A stretch of 64,000 nt of DNA from a virus: the IMG/VR virus record IMGVR_UViG_3300024255_000023, positions 1 to 64,000 of that record. One strand, written 5' to 3'. Made by a program: the position numbers and the translations under genes. Shown here one piece after another: positions 1 through 8,676 of this stretch (its first letter is position 1; the number at the start of each line of letters is the position of its first letter). The notes under the pieces were generated by a model. The model was not told the DNA's origin. It saw only the letters and a list, made by a program, of their open reading frames with translations, and did no database searches.

Positions 1-230
1 TAGATAGTGCAAGGAACGGTGTTGCGTAGTGACACAACTTGGCTAGTAGCTGTAGTGGCAACATATGAGTGTAGAGATACAAAGATATGTTTTTGGAAGT
101 AACTATCCGATGCTAGGCTCCTCCGAATTTAGCGAGAGCTACTAGGAGGTTGTTGGTATTCTCAAAGTCCAACCTATCACTTTATTATTAAAAGGTCTAC
201 CCACTGAAGCGGTAGGCCTTTTTTCTCTTT
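1..230 (+). ncRNA. Possible structured RNA ending in a terminator
   Basis: No reading frame here looks like a gene; the longest is about 31 codons after the TAG at 1-3. The plus strand has several hairpins in a row. CCTCC (120-124) pairs with GGAGG (145-149) and encloses TAGC-GAGA-GCTA (130-141), a stem capped by a GNRA-type tetraloop. GTTGG (152-156) pairs with CCAAC (169-173). GTGT and ACAC around 18-38 could also pair. An intrinsic terminator follows directly. This could be a small RNA, or the structured 3' end of a transcript that starts before the window. I recognise no known RNA family. Confidence 0.3.
191..229 (+). terminator. Intrinsic terminator
   Basis: AAGGTCTACC pairs with GGTAGGCCTT (one G-T pair) around a nine-base loop, followed by a T-rich run. 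It separates the upstream structured region from the late promoter of the fibre block. Confidence 0.8.
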
Positions 231-231
231 A

Positions 232-239
232 GATAAATA
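232..239 (+). promoter_or_regulatory. Late promoter GATAAATA
   Basis: It matches the T4 late element TATAAATA at seven of eight positions and sits just after a terminator. The predicted start is about 245, leaving a 90-nt leader before the gene at 336. The leader could form GCC-GCAA-GGC (257-266), GCTG/CAGC (275-288) and GCCC/GGGC (292-306). Confidence 0.7.
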
Positions 240-242
240 CAT

Positions 243-299
243 ATGTCAGATAGTGTGCCGCAAGGCGGACTTATGCTGTACCCACAGCGTAGCCCATAG
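243..299 (+). CDS. Possible 18-codon leader peptide
   Basis: An ATG four bases after the late octamer opens MSDSVPQGGLMLYPQRSP and stops at TAG 297-299. There is no ribosome binding site, and the ATG lies two bases upstream of the start site predicted by T4 spacing, so translation requires a slightly earlier start. A similar short frame opens at the start of the leader at 8570, which is the only reason to list it. Confidence 0.12.
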   Translation: MSDSVPQGGLMLYPQRSP

Positions 300-335
300 A
301 ACGGGCATAGGACTACTTTTTATAGGAGAAAACAA

Positions 336-785
336 ATGGGAAGACCACTAAACAAAAGATTATTCGGAACACCAACAGCTGGCGGATCTGAGATCAAAGT
401 AAACTTTCATAACGGCTCAGCAGTTAAAGAAGGCTTTATTGTAAAACAAAAAGCATCAAAGAAATTTGTATGTCAAGAAATTGGTACAGCAGGTGAGCAT
501 ATTTGTACACTAACAACCGGTAAACTACCAGCAGCATTAGCGGCAGGCGAAATGAGTGTTTCATTCAAAATGGACGATGCAGAAACATACACAGTAAGTA
601 AAATTTCTGGACGTAAAGCTACATTGTCAGCACCAAGTGCAACAGGTAGTAATGCTTATGATGGCAAAAGTGTTCCATGGAACTTTAGTACAAGTACTAC
701 AGATGGTGCAGCACAAGTTGAAGAAGCTGGCGACGACAACACATTAGTTGGAACCGATGACGACGACTTCACAGAAGACGCATAA
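336..785 (+). CDS. Small virion-associated protein (acidic tail)
   Basis: This 149-aa protein starts MGRPLNKRLFG, a start I associate with small structural proteins of marine T4-like phages; its function is not known to me. A basic N-terminus is followed by a compact region containing VCQEIG...ICTL...GEMSV, then a Ser/Thr-rich stretch and a very acidic C-terminus (GDDNTLVGTDDDDFTEDA). Residues 20-75 align with the next gene product (shared G, F, CTL and (N/G)EMS positions), so the two appear paralogous. TAGGAGA sits about ten bases before the ATG, and a late promoter lies at 232-239. It is the first gene of the fibre block. Confidence 0.65.
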   Translation: MGRPLNKRLFGTPTAGGSEIKVNFHNGSAVKEGFIVKQKASKKFVCQEIGTAGEHICTLTTGKLPAALAAGEMSVSFKMDDAETYTVSKISGRKATLSAPSATGSNAYDGKSVPWNFSTSTTDGAAQVEEAGDDNTLVGTDDDDFTEDA

Positions 786-796
786 GGACTAACTTA

Positions 797-1162
797 ATGG
801 AACGTCCTATAAACATCTTTTATGATTTATTACAGTCATTAAAGGACTTAGTAGTTTCAGTTAAAATAGGAAACGCTAAGGCAACTCTTTACGGAGTTGT
901 CTTGGCGCAACTATCTGGAAAAACTTTTAAAGTCAAAGATGATCATGGCAATGAAGGTGTTTGTACACTTGTTAATAAACAAGTAAATGAGTTAAACAAC
1001 AATGAAATGTCTATTATGGGATATGTTTTAAAAAGTACAACATTTATTTTTATCTCTCAAATAGCACAAGGATTGATAACAGATTTTAAAAACAACGTAT
1101 ATACATACGAAGTTGATAATGATTCAACATCTAGTATCTTATTGTTAACGGAGGCAACATAA
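797..1162 (+). CDS. Small virion-associated protein, paralogue of the preceding gene
   Basis: This is a 121-aa protein of unknown function. It shares with the previous product the pattern G-(V/F)-(V/I)...Q.S.K.F...CTL...NEMS(I/V), suggesting a tandem duplication with divergence. It lacks the acidic tail of its neighbour and has a longer hydrophobic C-terminal half (STTFIFISQIAQGLI). The gap from the previous stop is 11 bases and the next gene starts three bases after its stop, so all three are likely on one late mRNA. Confidence 0.6.
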   Translation: MERPINIFYDLLQSLKDLVVSVKIGNAKATLYGVVLAQLSGKTFKVKDDHGNEGVCTLVNKQVNELNNNEMSIMGYVLKSTTFIFISQIAQGLITDFKNNVYTYEVDNDSTSSILLLTEAT

Positions 1163-1165
1163 CAC

Positions 1166-2458
1166 ATGTCTAAGATAATTAGGACAACAGACACAGATTA
1201 TCGAATAATAACAGGACTAAACGGTGTTATTACCCTTGATACAACTAATGGAACTGGAGACGGATCAGGTAAAGTAGTTGTGAAAGGTGATTTAGAAATT
1301 GCTGGCGGAACAACTACAATTGAATCTACGATTACTACTATTAACGATAATATAATAGTGCTCAGTGCTAATAATGATCAAGAAGGCTTACCTGCTTCTC
1401 TTGATAGACCACGTAGTAGTGGAATAGAAATTGAACGTGGATCACTTGCAAATTCTCGTTGGGTGTACGATGATGGTATATCATGGGACTTAGGCGGCAA
1501 CACTGGCATAGGCGTTTGGTTAGGTGCAGTTGGTACTATTGGTGCAGAAAGTTTATTACCTCTTAAAACAACTGGAATTATATCAGATGCTAATTTATAT
1601 ATTGATACTAACGATGGTGTAATAAGTGTTTCAGGTACTAATAATTATGAATTAAAAATATGGAATTATGAGAATGGAGTTATTACTCCAGATGCTTTAA
1701 CAAATTCTATTACACAAGATGATGATCATATTCCAAATGCAAAGGCTGTAAGAGAACTAGTAGATTACAGTCTAGAAACAATTAAGATTGACAAAATTGC
1801 TGAAGACAATTCTTCAGTAGAAGTTGTTGACAAAAATAATATTATTACATCAATACTTGAAGTAGGTACACGCACTATAGTATCAACACAAAATACACAC
1901 GGTTATGCTGTTAATGACACTATTATAATATCAGGTGTTACTTCAAGTCCTAATGATGCAATTATACAAGGATTAAACGCCCCGTCGGGATTTATAGTAC
2001 ATAGTATTCCGTCATCTACATCTATTGAAATAAATTATAATTCAACAGGTGGAAATAAATCAAATTATCAAATAAACAGTGGTAGAGCTGTTTCAGCTGA
2101 AACAGTTATTTCAGTTACAAATGAAGGCAATACTGTTGCATCATTTTATAATAACCGTATTAATCTTTCAGATATTGAGATTAGAGGAACAAATATTTTT
2201 ACAACAGAAAGTAATAGTGATTTAATATTAGAATCACAAGGTTCAGGTTCTGTAAAAATTAAAGATGTTTTAGAAATAACAAAAACACCAGGCGGCGACG
2301 ATGTATTAATTAATCCAAACGCACCAATTAACGGTATTAAAATTTATGCAAAAAGTCAAGGCACAGGAAAAAGCGGAATTTATTTCATCAATGACGCTAA
2401 CTACCAAGACGAATTAATAAGTAAAAATAGAGCATTATTATATAGTATGCTTTTTTAA
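1166..2458 (+). CDS. Tail-fibre-like virion structural protein
   Basis: This 430-aa protein is rich in Ser, Thr, Asn, Ile and Gly with a beta-repeat character. It contains TTINDNIIVLSANND near residue 60 and TTESNSDLILESQGSGSVKI near residue 350. The second is a single copy of the module repeated many times in the two fibres at 3527 and 8677. GGAGG precedes the start. It looks like a short fibre or fibre connector, but the exact position in the virion cannot be read from sequence. Confidence 0.6.
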   Translation: MSKIIRTTDTDYRIITGLNGVITLDTTNGTGDGSGKVVVKGDLEIAGGTTTIESTITTINDNIIVLSANNDQEGLPASLDRPRSSGIEIERGSLANSRWVYDDGISWDLGGNTGIGVWLGAVGTIGAESLLPLKTTGIISDANLYIDTNDGVISVSGTNNYELKIWNYENGVITPDALTNSITQDDDHIPNAKAVRELVDYSLETIKIDKIAEDNSSVEVVDKNNIITSILEVGTRTIVSTQNTHGYAVNDTIIISGVTSSPNDAIIQGLNAPSGFIVHSIPSSTSIEINYNSTGGNKSNYQINSGRAVSAETVISVTNEGNTVASFYNNRINLSDIEIRGTNIFTTESNSDLILESQGSGSVKIKDVLEITKTPGGDDVLINPNAPINGIKIYAKSQGTGKSGIYFINDANYQDELISKNRALLYSMLF

Positions 2459-2468
2459 GGAAAATAAC

Positions 2469-2810
2469 ATGGCAATTGAAAACTTACAATTAGACGGTAC
2501 ACAACAAGATTTACTCGTTGCACCTACTGGAAAAACATACGCTATAACAAGCATAATGGTTTGTAATACTTATAGTCCAAGTGGAGCATCACCAGCTTCA
2601 AACAATGCACAATTTGATATGCATTTTAGAAAAAATAATCAAGCACTAGATGTTGCTACTACAATAGTAATAAGAGAACTTGACTTACCAGCAGGAGAAA
2701 CTTTTACATTTGATAGTGAAAAAGTTATTTTAAGTGCAGGAGAAAAGTTAACATTTGTAGGAGATGCAAATAGCAATCTAGCAGCAATGGTAAGTTATTT
2801 GGAAGTATAA
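2469..2810 (+). CDS. Small beta-sandwich virion protein
   Basis: This 113-aa protein follows the pattern AxTGKTYAITSIMVCNT ... IRELDLPAGETFTF ... LSAGEKLTFVGDA ... MVSYLEV, a plan typical of small phage beta-sandwich proteins near tail fibres. Two others of similar length and plan occur at 13445 and 34264, each beside a large fibre gene. Its stop shares a base with the start of the next gene (TAATG), indicating coupled translation. The role (fibre cap, collar or stabiliser) is unknown. Confidence 0.6.
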   Translation: MAIENLQLDGTQQDLLVAPTGKTYAITSIMVCNTYSPSGASPASNNAQFDMHFRKNNQALDVATTIVIRELDLPAGETFTFDSEKVILSAGEKLTFVGDANSNLAAMVSYLEV

Positions 2811-3496
2811 TGAGATTATTAAAGGCACAAAACACAAACTTACGTAATATTTACGGTAAAGGTGTAAAGTATGATGTAAACGGTCAAGTTATTATGGACT
2901 CGACTAATGTAATGCTTGTGCCTAAAGGTACAACAGCAGAACGTCCGACAGTGAATACTTCCGGACATTTAAGATACAATACTACACTTAATGAACTAGA
3001 AGTTTATTCCGAAAGTCAGTGGCGTAGTGTAAGATACAAAGAGCCAAATAACGATCCAGGAATTGTTAAACAATCACTAGGCAACGGCGATGCTACTATT
3101 GAGTTGTTTGGTCCTTTAGATAGCCAAGATCCTAATAGTACATATAAAGCACCTGCTACAGCAGACAACATATTAGTATTTGTTGAAAATGTTTATCAAT
3201 TATCAACAACTAACTTTACAATGGTACAAAATCCAAGTTCAACAGGAACAGGCCAAGAAGTTGCTTCAGGAAGTTTTAATATAGGATCAGAATATATTAT
3301 TACTGCTACAGGATCAACAGACTTTGCATCTGAACATAGTGCAGCTAATAATACTCCAGGAACAACGTTTACTGCTGCATCTGCAGGAACTGTTGATGCT
3401 ACAGGCCTAGCAAGACTTACAGGATACTATTTAGATTTTACTAGTGCTCCAGATATTGCTAAACCAATTACAGTACTACATAACTTCGATAAGTAA
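2810..3496 (+). CDS. Tail-fibre-associated structural protein
   Basis: This 228-aa protein has near residues 37-73 the cassette VPKGTTAERP...GHLRYNTTLNELEVY...W. The same cassette occurs near the C-termini of the fibres at 3527 and 8677 and in many phage tail proteins. The rest is a Thr/Ser-rich beta region (SGSFNIGSEYIITATGSTDF). It is coupled to the preceding gene by a one-base overlap. A late promoter inside a hairpin separates it from the fibre at 3527. Confidence 0.55.
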   Translation: MRLLKAQNTNLRNIYGKGVKYDVNGQVIMDSTNVMLVPKGTTAERPTVNTSGHLRYNTTLNELEVYSESQWRSVRYKEPNNDPGIVKQSLGNGDATIELFGPLDSQDPNSTYKAPATADNILVFVENVYQLSTTNFTMVQNPSSTGTGQEVASGSFNIGSEYIITATGSTDFASEHSAANNTPGTTFTAASAGTVDATGLARLTGYYLDFTSAPDIAKPITVLHNFDK

Positions 3497-3500
3497 ATTC

Positions 3501-3508
3501 AATAAATA
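3501..3508 (+). promoter_or_regulatory. Late promoter AATAAATA
   Basis: T4-type late octamer; the predicted start is 3514. The start falls between the two arms of an inverted repeat (3508-3513 and 3521-3526), so a transcript from here lacks the left arm. Confidence 0.75.
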
Positions 3509-3526
3509 CTGTATGAGGAGTACAGT
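3508..3526 (+). promoter_or_regulatory. Hairpin around the ribosome binding site of the 3527 gene
   Basis: ACTGTA (3508-3513) and TACAGT (3521-3526) form a perfect six-pair stem with the Shine-Dalgarno sequence GAGGAG in the loop and the ATG directly after. Read-through mRNA would contain the whole hairpin; mRNA from the adjacent late promoter would not. Confidence 0.55.
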
Positions 3527-6500
3527 ATGAGCCAAGTCGGTAGAATATCAGGACCATTATTAACAGCAAATCTTGAACGTCAAGGAAAAGATTTAGCATT
3601 TCGTAACGATCTCAGCACAACACAACTTTTATATTTAAATGTAAACACAGGTAAAATTGGTGTTAATACTTCTACTCCGGGTTTTGATTTTGATGTTACA
3701 GGTACTACTAGTACTACTGATTTAATAACAGACTCTTTATCATCTCCATTAAATAATCTTAATATTCAAAACAACACTATTTCAGCATCAGGAAACATTA
3801 CATTAGATGCGGCTGAAGCAATTCGTTTTGGAACTCTTGATAACGGTAGTATACGTATTAATGATAATACTATTAGAACGTTAGATACACATGCTAATAT
3901 TGATTTAATACCCCGAGGAACTGCTACTACTGAAATATTTAATAATTTAAATATTTACGGAAATTTAGAAACTCCTGGAAATATTACATTTGGCGGAACA
4001 CTTACACTTGGTAACGAAGATACTGATGATGTTAATTTTAATGCTGATGTAAATTCAAGTATTATACCAGATCAAAGTAATACATATGATCTAGGAACAG
4101 ATACTAAGCGTTGGCGCACACTTTATTCAAGACTTATAAATGGACAAGTACTATCAGCTGATCAAGCTATAATTGGCGGAATTAATGTTGCACTACGACC
4201 CGGTGGAATACTGTATGTATCAAAAGGTGGCAACGATACACAAGCTGGCGATTCACCTCAAGGATCACTAGCTACAATAAAAGAAGCACTATCAAGGACA
4301 GAAGCAAGCGGAGATCAGCCTTTAACAATTTTAGTATTGCCTGGAGTTTACGAAGAAATTGCTCCGTTAGTAGTACCAGAATTTGTATCTGTAATTGGTA
4401 CAGACATTAGAAATACCGTTGTTACACCAACTAGTGGCACAAGTGATAAAGATATATTTCACCTTAGTGATAAAACAGTAGTTAGTAATTTAACAATCAA
4501 AGACTTTACTTACAATAGTACAGACAACACAGGCTATGCCTTCCGTTTTGCGCCCAATGGTGTAATGAGTGAACGTAGTCCTTATATTCAAGATGTAACT
4601 GTACTAACTAATCCTACTACTCCGGGAGGCAGTGATGCAGGTAGAGGTGCTTGGATTGATGGGGATGAATTAGATTCTGCAAGCCCAAGGGCAACAATGT
4701 TGTTCCATAGTTGTACATTTATATCGCCAGGCGCTGATGTAATCAATATGACCAACGGTGTTAGAGTTGAATGGCTTAATAGTTTTACATATTTTGCTAA
4801 CAGAGGCTTGTATGCGTTTAATGGAACAGAAGGTCGTACTAGTATAGACGGCAGTACAACAATTTATGGTGCAGAGCTACGCTCAATAGGGTCAGCAAAC
4901 GTATACGGCACGTATGGCGCTGTAGCAGACGGCGCAGACTGTCTAATGTACCTAATACAACATAACTTTGCTTATATAGGTGCAGGCACAGACAGTACAA
5001 ATGACTTAGATTTAGTTGTACAAGCAAACGAAGTTGTTGAAACAAATTCAGGAAAAATACATCATGTTAGTACAGACCAAGTTGGTAACTTTAGAGTCGG
5101 TGATAATTTCTTTGTAAATTTAGAAACAGGTGATACTAGTTTAACTATTGATACTGCTGACATTGATACACTGTCAGGATTAGTTATTAATAGTCCAGGC
5201 GGTACAACTACAATTGACAGTTCATATATCACAACAGGTAATATAAGAATATCAGGCAATGACATTGTGTCCGTTGTAGGAGACTTAGATATTGATTCGC
5301 CTGCAGAGATTGATTTTAAAGATAATACTAATATCACTGGTAACCTAGATATTAGAGATAACTTTACATTTGGCGGAAGTTTAAATATTGCAGGCGACCA
5401 ACCTGGAAGAGATACAGCTGCCGATAGGTTAGTTTTTAATGTTGAATTTGAACAAGATTTTAAACCACACAGAGATCAAGTACACTCATTAGGCGAAGTA
5501 CAACGCCCTTGGCTAGAAACTAACTTAGATAAACTATCTGTTGGTGAAATTGAAATAGATGGCAATGTTATTACTACAACTGAATCTAGTGCAGACTTAG
5601 AACTACGTGCAAGCGGAACAGGTAATGTTGTATTTGATACCAGTCTAGAAATAACGAATGACTTTGAAACATCTTCAATTACTAGTTTGCAAGACGTTGG
5701 AATTACAGGAACACTAACTCACGTAGGTGCATATAATCAAACAGGTAATAGAAATATTACAGGTGACTTAAATGTTACAGGGTGGCTAGACGTAACACAA
5801 ACTGTTAATCTTGGCAATGTACAATTTGATGATAATTTTATTACGTCAACTGGCGCCAATACAAACTTAGAATTACGTGCTAACAGCACTGGTAAAATAC
5901 TTGTACCTTATGAAAACGTAAAAGTTATTAACAACTTGTCAGCAAGCAATATAACTGTAGATAATCTTAATGTTGCACAAAATACACAAATGTTTACAGC
6001 TGATGTTAGTGAAATTACTATACAACAAAATTTCATTGAAACTAATACTACACATGCAAATTTAGAACTACGTGCATCTGGTACTGGTATAATCAATATA
6101 CAAGATTCGTTAATTGTAACTCAAAACTTAGATGCTAACTCTGTATTATTACAAAACAGTTCAACTAATTATGAATATGGGCCTGAACTTGTTGTTAATG
6201 GCACTTACGATTCTAACCTAACAGGTTGGCAACAAACAGGCGGCGGCTTTGCTACAGCATCAAATGGAAATTTAAGAATTGATGCAATTGGTGCGGCACG
6301 AAACGTATCACAAGAAATTACAGTTGAACCGGGAAAGACATATGATTTTGAAGCACAATTTAGATTCGCTGATAACCCTGGTGAGTTTTTCTATCTAAGA
6401 ATATTTGAGTCTGGAGTAGGAACACTACAGGAATGGAGTAATACTACAGGACTTACTGCTGATGAAGTATTAACATACAGTTTTGTACCACAAAGTACAG

Positions 6501-8533
6501 CAATTGATATTATTTTCCGTTCAGTCAATAACATTGTTGAATGGGACAATGTTAGTATGTTTGAAGACATTGGTTTTGTTACAACTTTTACTCCAGTTCA
6601 AGTTAATTTTAATTCATCAGTTGATATTACAGGTACTACTACACAAGTCGGAGATTATAATTTAACAGGTAATGCTGTTGCTAAAGAATTAACAATTTCA
6701 AATGATTTAATAGGAAGTCATATTACTATTGATGACAACCAAATAAAAAATATAAGAGAAGGGTTAAGGTCAAGCGGAGAATTTACTGATTCACTAAGTA
6801 TTCCGCCAATAATACAAGCTATTATTGGTGGTGCAACAGCTGCTAATTATCCAAATCAAGTAGATAAAAATCTTGTTAATTTCTTAATTAATAATGACTT
6901 AGTTGATGTAAACAGAAGTGGTTCGACTACGACTACTGATTATATTGCATACTTACAATATTTTGCCAACGGCACAACTAATAACGCAGTATGGGACACA
7001 TTTATTAAAAATGCAGTCGACGATATTGTTAAACAAGAATTTAACAATCAAGGATATTTTAATTCAATACTATTTGCTGGCGATTATCTTGATCCAAATT
7101 TAGTGTTAAAAGCAAATCAAACAGGAAATGTAACTACTTCAAACAATGTTAATGTTACAAATAACTTATTTGCTGCTGAGATAACATCAGGTAACATTAA
7201 CGTAAGTCAAGACTTAGACTTAAATGAAATTGTAATTACAGATAGCATTATTGAAATTGATGATAACTTTATATCAACTACAGTATCTCATGCAGATTTA
7301 GAATTACGAGCTTATCCTGGCAGAAAAGTAAAAATAAAAGAAAATGCGTTACTTGGACAAAATTTACAATTAAACGGAATAACTAATTTAAAAAATACTG
7401 TTGTTGACGGTTCGATTACACAAACTGGTAATAGAAATCAGCTCGGTAATTTAAATATTATTGGTAACATTACAGCAACAACATCAAATATTGAAAGCGA
7501 AATACAATTTGATGATATTTTAATTAACGATAATGTTATTGAATCAACTGAATCTCAAGCTGATTTAGAGCTATCAGCAAACGGTGCTGGCTCTATAGTA
7601 ATACCAGAAAATAATGTACAAATCAACAATAACTTATCTCTTGGATCATTAACTACTAATAACATTAATATTAATTCACAACTAGTATTAGACCAAGCTA
7701 CTTTAAGTTCTGATATTAAAATATTTGATAATGTTATTACAACTACTGTTACTAGTTCTGATCTTGAACTTAGAAAAATAAATCCTGCTAAGAATACACT
7801 TGTTGAAGAGTTTGTTATTAATAATAATACAATGTTAACTGATAGTACTGAGATTACGTTAGCAACAACTAATTTTAATGTTAATTCGTCAAAAGCATTA
7901 TTGATACCTAAAGGAACAACATTAGAAAATCAAAACTCTAACAATAGTTTACGATTTAATACAGATTTAAATGTTTTTGAAGGATCTAAAAATAGTAATA
8001 ACATTTATTTTAACGGAGTGTTTTCAAGTAATAGAGCAACATCTATTTCAGCAAATCCAACAAATAATGTTATAGATATAATAACTCCTGGAACAATATC
8101 AGGAGAAGTAAATTCTTCAGAATTACAAATTAACGGCTTACAAGTTGATGATATTTCTATTAATAATAGTTCCATACAAACTACAATAAGCCAGTCAGAT
8201 CTTGATCTTAAAGCAACTGGTAAATTAGAAATTGACGATATTACTTTTACAGCAAACAAGATTCAAAATAATGCTGGAGCAGCCTTAGTTATTAGAAACA
8301 CATTGTATGGAACAACAAAATTCATTGGACCTGCACTAAAAATTCCTGCAGGTACTACAGCTGAACAGCCTAGCTTTACACCAGATGAAGGTATGACTAG
8401 ATGGAACACTGAGAATAGTGTACTTGAAGTGTGGGATGGATCTACATTCATAACAGCTGCAGGCACAAGTGCTTCCATTAGCCAAGCTGATATGGATGAT
8501 CTCATATTAGAATACACTCTAATCTTTGGGTAA
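3527..8533 (+). CDS. Large tail-fibre protein A1 with beta-helix, CBM-like and dockerin-like parts
   Basis: This 1668-aa fibre begins GRISGPLLTANLERQGKDLAF, the same N-terminal domain as the next gene, probably for virion attachment. Residues about 227-490 (ILYVSKGGNDTQAGDSPQGS...) look like a right-handed beta-helix of pectin-lyase type. Next comes NFRVGDNFFVNLETG, a module shared by all four big fibres. About eight repeats of the pattern (I/V).(T/E)T...ADLELRA.GTG...I follow. Two parts are absent from its paralogue: a jelly-roll/CBM-like domain (residues 882-1016, LVVNGTYDSNLTGWQQTGGG) and a calcium-loop-like motif DVNRSGSTTTTD near residue 1124. The C-terminus carries the IPAGTTAEQP...RWNT...VWDG cassette. 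It probably binds host surface glycans. Confidence 0.8.
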   Translation: MSQVGRISGPLLTANLERQGKDLAFRNDLSTTQLLYLNVNTGKIGVNTSTPGFDFDVTGTTSTTDLITDSLSSPLNNLNIQNNTISASGNITLDAAEAIRFGTLDNGSIRINDNTIRTLDTHANIDLIPRGTATTEIFNNLNIYGNLETPGNITFGGTLTLGNEDTDDVNFNADVNSSIIPDQSNTYDLGTDTKRWRTLYSRLINGQVLSADQAIIGGINVALRPGGILYVSKGGNDTQAGDSPQGSLATIKEALSRTEASGDQPLTILVLPGVYEEIAPLVVPEFVSVIGTDIRNTVVTPTSGTSDKDIFHLSDKTVVSNLTIKDFTYNSTDNTGYAFRFAPNGVMSERSPYIQDVTVLTNPTTPGGSDAGRGAWIDGDELDSASPRATMLFHSCTFISPGADVINMTNGVRVEWLNSFTYFANRGLYAFNGTEGRTSIDGSTTIYGAELRSIGSANVYGTYGAVADGADCLMYLIQHNFAYIGAGTDSTNDLDLVVQANEVVETNSGKIHHVSTDQVGNFRVGDNFFVNLETGDTSLTIDTADIDTLSGLVINSPGGTTTIDSSYITTGNIRISGNDIVSVVGDLDIDSPAEIDFKDNTNITGNLDIRDNFTFGGSLNIAGDQPGRDTAADRLVFNVEFEQDFKPHRDQVHSLGEVQRPWLETNLDKLSVGEIEIDGNVITTTESSADLELRASGTGNVVFDTSLEITNDFETSSITSLQDVGITGTLTHVGAYNQTGNRNITGDLNVTGWLDVTQTVNLGNVQFDDNFITSTGANTNLELRANSTGKILVPYENVKVINNLSASNITVDNLNVAQNTQMFTADVSEITIQQNFIETNTTHANLELRASGTGIINIQDSLIVTQNLDANSVLLQNSSTNYEYGPELVVNGTYDSNLTGWQQTGGGFATASNGNLRIDAIGAARNVSQEITVEPGKTYDFEAQFRFADNPGEFFYLRIFESGVGTLQEWSNTTGLTADEVLTYSFVPQSTAIDIIFRSVNNIVEWDNVSMFEDIGFVTTFTPVQVNFNSSVDITGTTTQVGDYNLTGNAVAKELTISNDLIGSHITIDDNQIKNIREGLRSSGEFTDSLSIPPIIQAIIGGATAANYPNQVDKNLVNFLINNDLVDVNRSGSTTTTDYIAYLQYFANGTTNNAVWDTFIKNAVDDIVKQEFNNQGYFNSILFAGDYLDPNLVLKANQTGNVTTSNNVNVTNNLFAAEITSGNINVSQDLDLNEIVITDSIIEIDDNFISTTVSHADLELRAYPGRKVKIKENALLGQNLQLNGITNLKNTVVDGSITQTGNRNQLGNLNIIGNITATTSNIESEIQFDDILINDNVIESTESQADLELSANGAGSIVIPENNVQINNNLSLGSLTTNNININSQLVLDQATLSSDIKIFDNVITTTVTSSDLELRKINPAKNTLVEEFVINNNTMLTDSTEITLATTNFNVNSSKALLIPKGTTLENQNSNNSLRFNTDLNVFEGSKNSNNIYFNGVFSSNRATSISANPTNNVIDIITPGTISGEVNSSELQINGLQVDDISINNSSIQTTISQSDLDLKATGKLEIDDITFTANKIQNNAGAALVIRNTLYGTTKFIGPALKIPAGTTAEQPSFTPDEGMTRWNTENSVLEVWDGSTFITAAGTSASISQADMDDLILEYTLIFG

Positions 8534-8548
8534 GTAACCCCTTTTTTC
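8528..8548 (+). terminator. Weak possible terminator
   Basis: GGGT (8528-8531) pairs with ACCC (8537-8540), followed by CTTTTTTC. The stem is only four pairs and overlaps the stop codon of fibre A1. Confidence 0.35.
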
Positions 8549-8555
8549 TATAAAC

Positions 8556-8563
8556 GATAAATA
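8556..8563 (+). promoter_or_regulatory. Late promoter GATAAATA
   Basis: T4-type late octamer; predicted start 8569, giving a leader of about 108 nt before fibre A2. The leader contains the hairpin AAGTAT-GACCA-ATACTT and a short open frame starting one base after the predicted start. Confidence 0.75.
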
Positions 8564-8569
8564 CTATTA

Positions 8570-8641
8570 ATGCAAAGTATGACCAATACTTGCAGGGTCA
8601 AACTGTGGTTAGCCAGCAAAGAGCGCAAGCTGAAAACTTAG
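8570..8641 (+). CDS. Possible 23-codon leader peptide at the 5' end of the fibre A2 mRNA
   Basis: The ATG at 8570 is one base after the start site predicted for the late promoter at 8556-8563. The frame runs 23 codons (begins MQSMTNTC, ends KERKLKT) and stops at TAG 8639. There is no ribosome binding site, so it would need leaderless-type initiation, which other late genes here also appear to use. It may instead be an accident of an AT-rich leader. Confidence 0.2.
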   Translation: MQSMTNTCRVKLWLASKERKLKT

Positions 8642-8676
8642 GCTAGAGGGACAGGATCCCCGTACAAGGAGAAAAG

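Noticed and set aside
7-105. A 31-codon frame (GTG start) at the left edge
   Set aside because: No ribosome binding site, no family resemblance, and it overlaps likely RNA structure; too short to support.
1-180. Possible tRNA gene
   Set aside because: The stems have wrong loop sizes, and no T-arm consensus or seven-pair acceptor stem was found on either strand.
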